A stretch of 10,126 nt of DNA, taken from assembly GCA_034189695.1 (NCBI GenBank), contig JAXHUA010000092.1, forward strand, positions 1-10,126, given 5' to 3'. Every line of letters begins with the position of its first letter. The first letter of the stretch is position 1. The stretch is from JAXHUA01 sp034189695 (lineage in GTDB: Bacteria > Chloroflexota > Dehalococcoidia > E44-bin15). Below, piece by piece: positions 1 to 5,933 of this stretch. The notes below the pieces were generated by a model that saw only the letters and a program-made list of their open reading frames with translations, had not been told where the DNA came from and searched no databases. The translations under genes and the position numbers were made by a program.

Positions 1-58
1 GATTTTCATCGACGACCAGTAGATACCTGTCTGTCTCCGGCAACCGTTTCCTCTGCAT
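1..58 (-). CDS. Partial gene, N-terminus of a possible response-regulator receiver protein
   Basis: The minus strand has an ATG at 58-56 followed by an open frame to the window edge. It reads MQRKRLPETDRYLLVVDEN, 19 codons. The hydrophobic strand LLVV followed by the acidic pair D-E is the typical start of a CheY-like receiver domain, where these acids form the Mg/phosphorylation pocket. If so, the product would be a two-component response regulator transcribed away from the dnaK group. The evidence is only the first beta strand and two acids; no phosphoacceptor aspartate or output domain is visible. There is no strong Shine-Dalgarno site; GAGG lies about 11 bases upstream, and in-frame TTG codons lie just before the ATG. 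It could be another protein that has a VVDE motif by chance. Confidence 0.35.
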   Translation of the reverse strand, partial: MQRKRLPETDRYLLVVDEN

Positions 59-109
59 GTTCAACAAGGCCTCGTGTCGGCCTTTCGGAAGCTGTACACC
101 CCTAGCTAC

Positions 110-123
110 AGCACGGACGTGCT
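110..123. promoter_or_regulatory. 14-bp inverted repeat, possible operator
   Basis: The sequence AGCACG-GA-CGTGCT is a perfect dyad with 6-base arms and a 2-base centre. It lies between the leftward partial gene (start at 58) and the rightward small zinc-protein gene (start at 269), a natural place for a shared regulator site. It is too tight to form a good RNA hairpin, so a DNA-binding dimer is the more likely reader. A second imperfect dyad, with arms GGAC-GCC and GGC-GTCC and one bulged base, lies at 165-179. No family of regulator can be named from the sequence. Confidence 0.25.
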
Positions 124-210
124 ATTCTCCTCCACTTCCGTACTCCGCGTGATAGTCCGCCTATGGACCGCCGGCGTCCAGTTGAGTCCAGATGTGTGAG
201 ACAAAAGTCG

Positions 211-239
211 CATACAGATTTGGCCGCTCATCCTAATAT
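211..239 (+). promoter_or_regulatory. Weak sigma70-like promoter candidate for the 269-505 gene
   Basis: CATACA (211-216) is separated by 17 bases from TAATAT (234-239). The -35 matches consensus at 3 of 6 bases and the -10 at 4 of 6. Transcription would start about 20-30 bases before the ATG at 269, leaving a short leader that holds the Shine-Dalgarno site. Spacing is right but both boxes are poor, so this is tentative. It would be the only recognisable promoter ahead of the dnaK group. Confidence 0.25.
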
Positions 240-268
240 GGTTGTGGTCTAAGGAGAGGGGTTGGACG

Positions 269-505
269 ATGGGAAAGAAGACTGACGCCGGGGCACGAAA
301 AGTGCGAGACGAGAAGACGTGTCGCCATCACTGGATAATTGAGCCGGCCTCCGGCCCCACGAGCGTGGGTGTGTGCAAGCACTGCGGAGCGGTCAAGGAG
401 TTCCAGAACTACTGGCAGGGTTCCTCCTGGGAGCGGGAGCTGCCCAAAACCGTCCAGATACCGGTGTCCGTGCCCCGAGACCTTGATGACCACGACGACT
501 ACTAG
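269..505 (+). CDS. Small Cys/His protein, probable zinc-binding, function unknown
   Basis: The product has 78 residues. The ATG at 269 is chosen because a purine-rich Shine-Dalgarno stretch (AAGGAGAGGGG, 251-261) ends 7 bases before it; an earlier in-frame TTG at 242 has no such site. Residues C18, H20, H21, C36 and C39 form a CxHH...CxxC arrangement, with the core HWIIEP at 21-26, GPTSVG at 29-34 and CKHCG at 36-40. This looks like a single small zinc ribbon or knuckle. The first 17 residues are basic, and the tail DLDDHDDY is strongly acidic. There is no signal peptide or membrane segment, so it is probably cytosolic. It lies 109 bases before dnaK in the same direction and could be co-transcribed. 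I recognise the pattern as that of short uncharacterised bacterial proteins but cannot assign a role; zinc binding is inferred from residue spacing alone. Confidence 0.8.
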   Translation: MGKKTDAGARKVRDEKTCRHHWIIEPASGPTSVGVCKHCGAVKEFQNYWQGSSWERELPKTVQIPVSVPRDLDDHDDY

Positions 506-614
506 CCCGATACAGATTTCATGACAGGGCCGGTGGGGTTCTGATTGCCTGTGCGGCCCCCTCGAGGCCGGTCTAGATTGGATTAGATAATAGCTCTTGA
601 AAGGAGATACAGCA

Positions 615-2516
615 ATGGCGAAAGTACTGGGAATAGACCTGGGGACCACCAACTCGTGCATGGCCGTGATGGAGGCCGGCGAGCCGGTGGTGGTTGAGAA
701 CAGTGAGGGCGGTCGTTTGACGCCTTCGGTTGCCGCCGTGAGTCCGAAGACCGGCGAACGCTACATAGGTCAAGCGGCGAAACGCCAGGCGGTCACCAAC
801 CCTCAGAATACGGTCTTCTCCATCAAGCGCCTTATGGGGCGCAGGTACGATGACCCTGAAGTCCAGCGTGACACTGAGGTTCTGCCGTTCAAGATCGAGA
901 AGGCCGCCAATGGTGATGCTCACGTCGTGATGGGCGGGCGCACGTACTCGCCGCCGGAGGTCTCGGCGATGACGTTGCAGAAACTGAAGCAGGATGCTGA
1001 GGCGAAGCTGGGTGAGACAATCACCCAGGCGGTCATAACAGTCCCGGCATACTTCAACGATAGCCAGCGTCAGGCGACGAAGGACGCAGGGAAGATAGCT
1101 GGACTGGAAGTGTTGAGGATCATTAATGAGCCGACTGCCGCGTCCCTGGCCTACGGTCTCGACAAGAAGGGAGACCAGACCATCGCCGTGTTCGACCTCG
1201 GCGGTGGTACCTTCGACATCTCCATTCTCCAGATAGGCGAGGGCGTGTTCGAGGTGAAGGCCACCAACGGTGACACGCACCTTGGGGGTGACGACTTCGA
1301 TCAGCGAGTGATGGACTGGATTGTCGCCGAATTCAAACGCGAGCAGGGGATTGACCTCAAGCAGGACATAATGGCTCTGCAGCGGTTGAAGGAAGGGGCT
1401 GAGAAGGCCAAGTGCGAGCTGTCGAGTGTGATGCAGACGGAGATCAACCTACCCTTCATCTCGGCAGATGCCAGTGGGCCAAAACACCTGACGATGACCC
1501 TGACGCGCGCCAAACTCGAACAGCTGGTCGCTGACCTGATCGAGCGGACCGTTCAGCCGGTGAATCAGGCCATGGCCGACAGCGGCATGAAGCCTGGTGA
1601 CATCGACGAGGTGATACTGGTAGGTGGTCAGACGAGGATGCCAGCCATTGTCGAGCGGGTCAAGCAACTCTTCGGCAAGGAGCCCCACAAGGGAGTCAAT
1701 CCGGATGAAGTAGTGGCGGTGGGCGCCGCTATCCAGGCAGGGGTGCTGAAGGGGGAGGTCAAGGATGTGCTGCTTCTGGATGTGACCCCGCTTACGCTCG
1801 GGATCGAGACCCTGGGCAGTGTCACGACGGCGCTTATTCCACGTAATACTACCATTCCGACACAGAAGAGTCAGACGTTTACGACGGCGACGGACAACCA
1901 GCCCAGTGTGGACATTCACGTGCTTCAGGGCGAACGGCCAATGGCTTCGGAGAACAAGACCATCGGACGTTTCATGCTGGATGGTGTCCTGCCCGCGCCG
2001 AGAGGCATGCCTCAGATAGAGGTCACATTCGACATCGACGCGAATGGCATACTCAACGTCTCGGCCCACGATAAGGGCACGGGCAGAGAGCAGAGGATAA
2101 CCATTACCGCCAGCTCGGGTCTATCGAAGGAAGAGGTGGACCGCATGGTACATGAGGCGGAACTCCACGGCGACGAAGACAGGCGACGGCGGGAAGAGGT
2201 GGAGACCAGGAATCAGGCGGACAACATGGCCTACGTCACTGAGAAGACTCTTCGTGAGGTGGGAGACAGGCTATCGCCTGAGATGAGGAGTGAAGCGGAA
2301 GGCAAGGTGGCAGCGCTGCGCTCGGCGCAACAGAGCGGCGACATTGAGCAGGTCAGGCGTGCCATGCAGGACCTGGAATCGACGATGCAGCGAATTGGCC
2401 AGGAAGTGTATAGCCACGCTGGGGCCGGTGCCACAACGGATGAGGGGAACCACGGTGGCGGATATCAGGGTGGTGATGATGGAGGTACCGTGGAAGGCGA
2501 GTTTCGGGAGGTGTGA
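615..2516 (+). CDS. dnaK: Hsp70 chaperone DnaK
   Basis: Cytosolic ATP-dependent chaperone of 633 residues, the normal length. The start is ATG 615, 8 bases after AAGGAG (601-606). The nucleotide-binding domain holds phosphate loop 1 IDLGTTNS (7-14), the signature IINEPTAASLAYG (169-181), FDLGGGTFD (193-201, with the autophosphorylation-type T199) and VGGQTRMP (336-343). The interdomain linker VLLLDVTPL is at 385-393, as in E. coli. The substrate-binding beta domain has IDANGIL at 474-480 and is followed by a helical lid to about 600. The tail is short, Gly-rich and acidic, ending EGEFREV, a variant of the usual EEV-like end. The N-terminal domain keeps the long segment around residues 76-100 (RRYDDPEVQRD) found in E. 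coli-type DnaK. grpE, dnaJ and hrcA are not adjacent, and no CIRCE-type repeat lies between 506 and 614. That gap holds only a weak GATAAT at 586-591 without a matching -35, so expression may depend on the upstream small gene's promoter or on another sigma factor. Confidence 0.99.
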   Translation: MAKVLGIDLGTTNSCMAVMEAGEPVVVENSEGGRLTPSVAAVSPKTGERYIGQAAKRQAVTNPQNTVFSIKRLMGRRYDDPEVQRDTEVLPFKIEKAANGDAHVVMGGRTYSPPEVSAMTLQKLKQDAEAKLGETITQAVITVPAYFNDSQRQATKDAGKIAGLEVLRIINEPTAASLAYGLDKKGDQTIAVFDLGGGTFDISILQIGEGVFEVKATNGDTHLGGDDFDQRVMDWIVAEFKREQGIDLKQDIMALQRLKEGAEKAKCELSSVMQTEINLPFISADASGPKHLTMTLTRAKLEQLVADLIERTVQPVNQAMADSGMKPGDIDEVILVGGQTRMPAIVERVKQLFGKEPHKGVNPDEVVAVGAAIQAGVLKGEVKDVLLLDVTPLTLGIETLGSVTTALIPRNTTIPTQKSQTFTTATDNQPSVDIHVLQGERPMASENKTIGRFMLDGVLPAPRGMPQIEVTFDIDANGILNVSAHDKGTGREQRITITASSGLSKEEVDRMVHEAELHGDEDRRRREEVETRNQADNMAYVTEKTLREVGDRLSPEMRSEAEGKVAALRSAQQSGDIEQVRRAMQDLESTMQRIGQEVYSHAGAGATTDEGNHGGGYQGGDDGGTVEGEFREV

Positions 2517-2533
2517 ACCCGGTTCCCATAAGA

Positions 2534-2566
2534 GCTGGGGGTGGGGGCGTCGCCCCCGCCCCCAGC
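2534..2566 (+). repeat. 15-bp GC hairpin between dnaK and the glutaredoxin-PDZ gene
   Basis: The arms at 2534-2548 and 2552-2566 pair along all 15 positions, with one G-U wobble (2542 with 2558), around a 3-base loop GTC. It begins 18 bases after the dnaK stop. The downstream Shine-Dalgarno (2574-2579) follows its end by 8 bases. There is no T-run after it, so it is a poor intrinsic terminator. It may protect the dnaK mRNA 3' end, mark an RNA-processing site that separates dnaK from the next gene, or be a copy of a dispersed palindromic repeat. The arms are almost pure G and pure C, which is unlike ordinary coding or leader sequence here. Confidence 0.75.
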
Positions 2567-2587
2567 GTGATTCAGGAGGGTGGTCGA

Positions 2588-3109
2588 TTGGATGTTACTG
2601 TGTACACAACTGCAACATGCCCATACTGCCATCATGTGAAGGACTACCTGAGAAAACGAGGAGTCCAGTTCGTGGAGCGTGACGTATCGACAGACCGCGA
2701 GGCGGCTGAGGATATGGTGCGTAAGTCTGGCCAGATGGGAGTGCCTGTTACGATAATGGGCGATCAGGTAGTGGTGGGATTCGATCGGCCCGGGCTTGAG
2801 CGCCTTGTTGCGAGGAAAGGAGACGGCGGGCGTGTCAGCTTGGGGCTGAAGGTGGCGGATGCCAGCAAGATGGCCGCCAGGTTTGGTCTCGTGCCAGTCC
2901 TGGGAGCGCTGGTTGGTGGCGTCGCCCCGTCGTCGATTGGCGAGCGAGCTGGGGTGAGGAGTGGCGATATCATCACCGAGGTCAACTTGCGGCCGACCCG
3001 CAACGCGGAGGACCGCGAGGAGGCCCTTGCTGGACTCAAGGCTGGAAGCCGGGTGGTGATGGTGCTGCGGCGGGGTGAGACGACATTGAAATCGGAGGTA
3101 GTGGTCTGA
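2588..3109 (+). CDS. Glutaredoxin-PDZ fusion protein
   Basis: The product has 173 residues. TTG 2588 is chosen because AGGAGG (2574-2579) sits 8 bases before it. The frame is open upstream, but that part would run through the GC hairpin and encode a Gly/Pro-rich stretch with no domain. Residues 1-77 are a glutaredoxin/NrdH-like domain: beta strand VTVYTT, active site CPYC at 11-14, the cis-proline motif GVPV at 51-54 and GFD at 64-66. Residues about 84-170 look like a PDZ domain, with the loop and strand LGALVGGVAP (105-114), then AGVRSGDIITEVN (121-133) and a C-terminal strand GSRVVMVLRRG (153-163). The first part should carry out thiol-disulfide exchange using glutathione or a similar small thiol; the second should bind peptide C-termini or loops. 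There is no signal peptide or membrane helix, so it is probably cytosolic. Its place behind dnaK suggests a thiol-repair role for damaged proteins, but that is inference. Ordinary bacterial glutaredoxins are about 80-90 residues without a PDZ. Confidence 0.9.
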   Translation: MDVTVYTTATCPYCHHVKDYLRKRGVQFVERDVSTDREAAEDMVRKSGQMGVPVTIMGDQVVVGFDRPGLERLVARKGDGGRVSLGLKVADASKMAARFGLVPVLGALVGGVAPSSIGERAGVRSGDIITEVNLRPTRNAEDREEALAGLKAGSRVVMVLRRGETTLKSEVVV

Positions 3110-3199
3110 TTGCGCAGGGCCCGTGGCAGTGCACGGATTCGAGTGCATTGACATGGTAGCCTGCTAGGGTCTTTGGCAGACGACAGTAAGGTTAGCATG

Positions 3200-3243
3200 G
3201 CGAGGGACGGCAGTGGTAACTGCCCCCCTCGCTTCTTGTGTTG
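3200..3243 (+). terminator. Intrinsic terminator of the dnaK group
   Basis: The outer stem GCGAGGG (3200-3206) pairs with CCCTCGC (3226-3232). The inner stem GGCAGT (3209-3214) pairs with ACTGCC (3219-3224) around the loop GGTA. The two stems are separated by a small AC/C internal loop. A T-rich tail TTCTTGTGTT follows at once (3233-3242). It lies 90 bases after the glutaredoxin-PDZ stop and before the promoter of the PAC2 genes. A further hairpin nearer the stop (arms 3127-3134 and 3143-3150, 8 bp with one wobble, no T-run) may contribute to 3' end stability. Confidence 0.8.
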
Positions 3244-3291
3244 TCGTGGGGTTGTTGTGTTGTGGGGACGAGCGACGGTGTGGGGCGGCGG

Positions 3292-3320
3292 TTGTGCTTT
3301 GTGATGGGTACAGCTAGAAT
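3292..3320 (+). promoter_or_regulatory. Sigma70-like promoter for the PAC2 gene pair
   Basis: TTGTGC (3292-3297) and TAGAAT (3315-3320) are separated by exactly 17 bases. The -10 box matches TATAAT at 5 of 6 positions; the -35 keeps TTG. The predicted transcription start, near 3327, leaves about 30 bases to the ATG at 3357, room for the Shine-Dalgarno at 3345-3350. It stands directly after the upstream terminator, as expected for a new transcription unit. Confidence 0.5.
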
Positions 3321-3356
3321 ACCCAGTGGCTGTTCGTTGAAGGCAGAGGAAGTGAG

Positions 3357-4271
3357 ATGAGTCTCAGACTGTACAAAGAGCCGGACCTTGGAGAAGTGGA
3401 AATGGTTGCCAGCTGGCCCGGTATGGGTAACGTTGGCGTCATAGCAGTGGACACGTTGCGGGGGCAGGTACACGCTGAGGAACTGGGCGAGATAGAGCCC
3501 TACGATCTGTTCTTCCCGCGCAAGGCCGTGATAAAGGCTGGAATTCTCGAGGAGCTGGAGTTCCCAGTCAACAAGTTCTACTACAGGAAGCTTGGGGACA
3601 AGGGACTGATTCTTTTCCTTGCGGAGGAGCAACCGGCGGCTGCGGGGCGGATGTATGCCGAAGGGGCGAAGGGCTATCAAATGGCGAATATGGTACTCGA
3701 CGTCGCAGCCAGGTTCGGCTGCCGTAGGGTGTACACTTCTGGCGCTGCCATCGCGTCCAGCCATCACCTGCAACGGCCCAGGGTCTGGGCGGCAACGAGC
3801 GCGTTGGGGCTGAACAAGGAAGTGCGAAGGTATGAGAACACCGTCCTGATGAGCGAGATTGAGGGCCTGGAGGAGCAGGGGAACATCACTGGCTTGAACG
3901 GTCTGCTGTTGGGGCTGGCGAAGAAACGGGGGCTGGAGAGCATCTGTCTGATGGGGGAGATCCCGGACTACCTGTCCAGGGCGCCATTCCCCTACCCGAG
4001 GGCTGCCAAGTCGGTGCTCGAGGTACTGAGCAGACTGCTGGGGATCGAGGTCGACTACGATCCCCTCGACAGGATGGCAGAGCGCATAGACGAGGTGGTG
4101 GAAACGCTGTATGACAGCCTCCCTCCCGAGGTGTTGGAGAGGATTGAGCAGAGAAGGACCTCTCTTGAGGGAAAGGGGAGTGGCATCACCGACGACGATG
4201 CCAGCTGGATTCGAGAGCACGTGGACGACCTGTTCAAGAAGGGACACGGTAGTGACGAGCGCTCATCTTAG
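3357..4271 (+). CDS. PAC2 family protein (type 1)
   Basis: The product has 304 residues; ATG 3357 follows AGAGGA (3345-3350) by 6 bases. The family takes its name from eukaryotic proteasome-assembly chaperone 2, and archaeal and bacterial members are widespread, mostly of unknown function. Visible family marks are SWPGMGNVG (19-27) after the first strand, ELGEIEPYDLF (42-52), a Gly/Ala/Ser-rich strand-turn VYTSGAAIASS (125-135), GLNGLLLGLAKKRG (179-192) and GEIPDY (200-205). The C-terminal 70 residues are charged and probably helical, with MAERIDEVVETL and WIREHVDDLF segments. There is no signal peptide or membrane helix. The next gene begins inside its last codons (20-base overlap), so the two are probably translationally coupled and their products may form a heteromeric complex. 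The C-terminus (SDERSS) lacks the hydrophobic-Tyr-X ending used to dock on proteasomes, and no proteasome gene is in view. Confidence 0.92.
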   Translation: MSLRLYKEPDLGEVEMVASWPGMGNVGVIAVDTLRGQVHAEELGEIEPYDLFFPRKAVIKAGILEELEFPVNKFYYRKLGDKGLILFLAEEQPAAAGRMYAEGAKGYQMANMVLDVAARFGCRRVYTSGAAIASSHHLQRPRVWAATSALGLNKEVRRYENTVLMSEIEGLEEQGNITGLNGLLLGLAKKRGLESICLMGEIPDYLSRAPFPYPRAAKSVLEVLSRLLGIEVDYDPLDRMAERIDEVVETLYDSLPPEVLERIEQRRTSLEGKGSGITDDDASWIREHVDDLFKKGHGSDERSS

Positions 4272-5082
4272 GTTCTGGCGGAGACCGGAGTTGTGTGAGC
4301 CGCGGTTGGTAGTGGGGTGGAACACAGATGCTGGCAGGCTGGGAGCGAGAGTGACCGAGTACTTGATAGAGAGGCTGGGAGGCGAGGACTTCTGCGAGAT
4401 AGAGCCAACTGAGTTCTACCCGCTGGTTGGCGTTTCGGTCGAGGATGATGTGGCCCAGTTCCCCGAGGGGCGGTTCTACTGCTGTGCAGAGAAGAACCTT
4501 GTCGTGTTCAAAGGGGATGCGCCGAGCTTCGGATGGTATGGCTACCTCGATGCCATGCTGGACGTCGGCGAGGCGTGTCACGTAAGGGAGCTGTACACGA
4601 TTGGTGGGATGGTGTTCCCTGGCGCGCACACGGTTCCACGCGAACTGCTGGCTGTGTCCAATTGTGCCCAGTTGAAGGAGACGCTTGGTGGCTACCATCT
4701 GTCCCGTGGAGGGGACTACGTGACACCTTCGGGGCGAAGGCCCACCATCAATTCCTATTTGCTGTGGGTTGCGAAGAGAAGGAACCTGCCGGGGCTCAAC
4801 GTCTGGGTCCCGATCCCTTTCTACCTCCTGGGAGTGGAAGACCCACGAGCCGAACGCAGGGTTCTTCATTTCCTGAATGAGAAGCTTGATTTGGGTGTTG
4901 ACTTGAGGGACGTGGAGGAGGACACAAGAAGGCAGTATCAGGCGATCGCCGAAATGCGCACCCGTTTTCCTGACATCGACGACTCGATACGGCGCTTGGA
5001 GACCAACCTGACGTTGACTGAGGAACAGAGCCAGAGACTCGTTGAGGAGATAGAGAGGTACCTGAAGCAGGAGAGACGATAG
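4252..5082 (+). CDS. PAC2 family protein (type 2)
   Basis: The product has 276 residues. GTG 4252 is chosen because AAGGGA (4239-4244) lies 7 bases before it and family similarity begins only after it; the longer open frame upstream is the out-of-frame shadow of the preceding gene. It overlaps the type 1 gene by 20 bases. Family-like elements are the first strand LVVGWNTDAGRLG (19-31), FCEIEPTEFYPL (47-58), LYTIGGMVFPGAHT (114-127) and INSYLLWVAKRRNLPG (166-181) followed by VWVPIPFYL (184-192). The WPGMG motif of the type 1 protein is replaced by GWNTDAG, so any ligand pocket should differ. The last 60 residues are a charged helical, probably coiled-coil, tail (MRTRF, RRLETNL, EEIERYLKQ). Residues 127-276 align without gaps to the partial PAC2 gene at the right edge, sharing PREL, LLWVA, WVP-PFYL, DPRA and IRR, so these two are the same subtype. 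Function is unknown; partnership with the type 1 protein is inferred from the overlap. Confidence 0.88.
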   Translation: MTSAHLRFWRRPELCEPRLVVGWNTDAGRLGARVTEYLIERLGGEDFCEIEPTEFYPLVGVSVEDDVAQFPEGRFYCCAEKNLVVFKGDAPSFGWYGYLDAMLDVGEACHVRELYTIGGMVFPGAHTVPRELLAVSNCAQLKETLGGYHLSRGGDYVTPSGRRPTINSYLLWVAKRRNLPGLNVWVPIPFYLLGVEDPRAERRVLHFLNEKLDLGVDLRDVEEDTRRQYQAIAEMRTRFPDIDDSIRRLETNLTLTEEQSQRLVEEIERYLKQERR

Positions 5083-5230
5083 CAGACGGGCGGACGTCAC
5101 TCGGAGCACGGTCTCATCGAGGAGCCCGGTCCGGGATACAACAGGCCGCTGGATGTCTGCGTCGATGCTGTTCCGATTGGTGAGCACCCCCTCCTCGGGG
5201 GAATAGGGGCCACCACGTGGAATCGAGACC

Positions 5231-5836
5231 GTGACCGCCCGCAACACCGCCAATTCGCCGTCAAGCAAAGGTGCCCAGGTCGACTGGCTCAGACTCACCA
5301 TAGCGCTTCTGGTGCTCATTGGCCTCAGCTTCGGCTTCTCCTACCTGCTCGGCTATCTAGCGGAGCGACTTGATTTCCCGCTGTACCAGTACGGTTGGCT
5401 GGCATACCTCATCGTTTTCGCGGCGTCGCTGGCCAGCAACCTGACTGTGATAGCTCCCGTGCCTTTCGCCGCATCGGTGATGGTGGCTGCGGCGACTACG
5501 TGGAACCCCGCGCTCGTGGCCTTGGTCGCCAGCGTTGGCGCCCTGATAGGCGAGCTCACCGGCTACTATACCGGGTACTTGGGCAAGAAGGTTGGGATTC
5601 CGCAGGACACTGGGTGGTACCGTAGGGTGGAAGGTTGGATGCAGCGGTATGGAGTCTGGGCATTGGTCGTGCTTTCGTTCCAGCCGTTCATACCATTCGA
5701 CCTTGGCGGAATTGTGGCTGGCGCCTCCAGGATGCCGGTGCACCGGTTCCTGATAGCGTTGTGGGTGGGCCGGTTTCCCAAGTACCTGATTCTGGCATAT
5801 GTAGGAGCTGGCTTCGGCCAGTTTCTGCCGTTCTAG
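5231..5836 (+). CDS. VTT/DedA-like integral membrane protein
   Basis: The product has 201 residues. GTG 5231 is the only usable start, since an in-frame TAG lies at 5204-5206. Its Shine-Dalgarno is weak, and the 148-base gap from the PAC2 gene may hold a separate start signal that I cannot see. A hydrophilic N-terminus of about 18 residues is followed by membrane segments near 20-42, a re-entrant or paired hydrophobic stretch 56-90, then 92-116, 141-166 and 173-195. The centre carries GELTGYYTGYLGKK (107-120), which contains the conserved acid of VTT proteins, and then FQPFIPFDLGGIVAG (150-164), which matches the second family motif. The usual arginine of that motif (F-x-R) is Pro here. The VTT/DedA superfamily moves or scrambles lipids such as undecaprenyl phosphate or phospholipids across membranes; the substrate here is not known. 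A GC hairpin (arms 5187-5191 and 5197-5201) lies upstream. Confidence 0.85.
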   Translation: MTARNTANSPSSKGAQVDWLRLTIALLVLIGLSFGFSYLLGYLAERLDFPLYQYGWLAYLIVFAASLASNLTVIAPVPFAASVMVAAATTWNPALVALVASVGALIGELTGYYTGYLGKKVGIPQDTGWYRRVEGWMQRYGVWALVVLSFQPFIPFDLGGIVAGASRMPVHRFLIALWVGRFPKYLILAYVGAGFGQFLPF

Positions 5837-5933
5837 GTGGCTGTTCTGAAGAGGTTTGACGAACTGGTCATGGCGGTGGCGTCAGAGGCATGGATGAGTA
5901 CTGAGCCGGCACCGAGGGGGTGAGGGGAGCCAG

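Noticed and set aside
1..22. Plus-strand codons IFIDDQ-stop as the tail of an upstream gene
   Set aside because: Only six codons; the minus-strand reading of the same bases gives a more meaningful receiver-like start, though neither can be proved.
573..2069. Minus-strand open frames of 235 and 206 codons opposite dnaK
   Set aside because: dnaK is certain on the plus strand; long antisense frames in dnaK are a well-known artefact and these have no domain features.
2513..2587. Upstream extension of the glutaredoxin-PDZ gene to a GTG at 2513
   Set aside because: It would overlap the dnaK stop, translate the GC hairpin into Gly/Pro residues and lacks its own ribosome site; the TTG at 2588 has one.
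5040..5082. PAC2 C-termini as proteasome-docking tails
   Set aside because: Archaeal docking proteins end hydrophobic-Tyr-any residue; the three proteins here end in RSS, ERR and KHD.
5187..5201. CCCCC-TCCTC-GGGGG hairpin as terminator of the PAC2 pair
   Set aside because: The stem is only 5 bp and is followed by AATAGGGG rather than a T-run; it is noted but not called a terminator.
3192..5319. Two long minus-strand open frames (351 and 361 codons) opposite the PAC2 genes
   Set aside because: They mirror the codons of two clear PAC2 genes, show no recognisable domain, are rich in His/Arg/Pro/Gln, and arise from the GC-biased third positions of the real genes.
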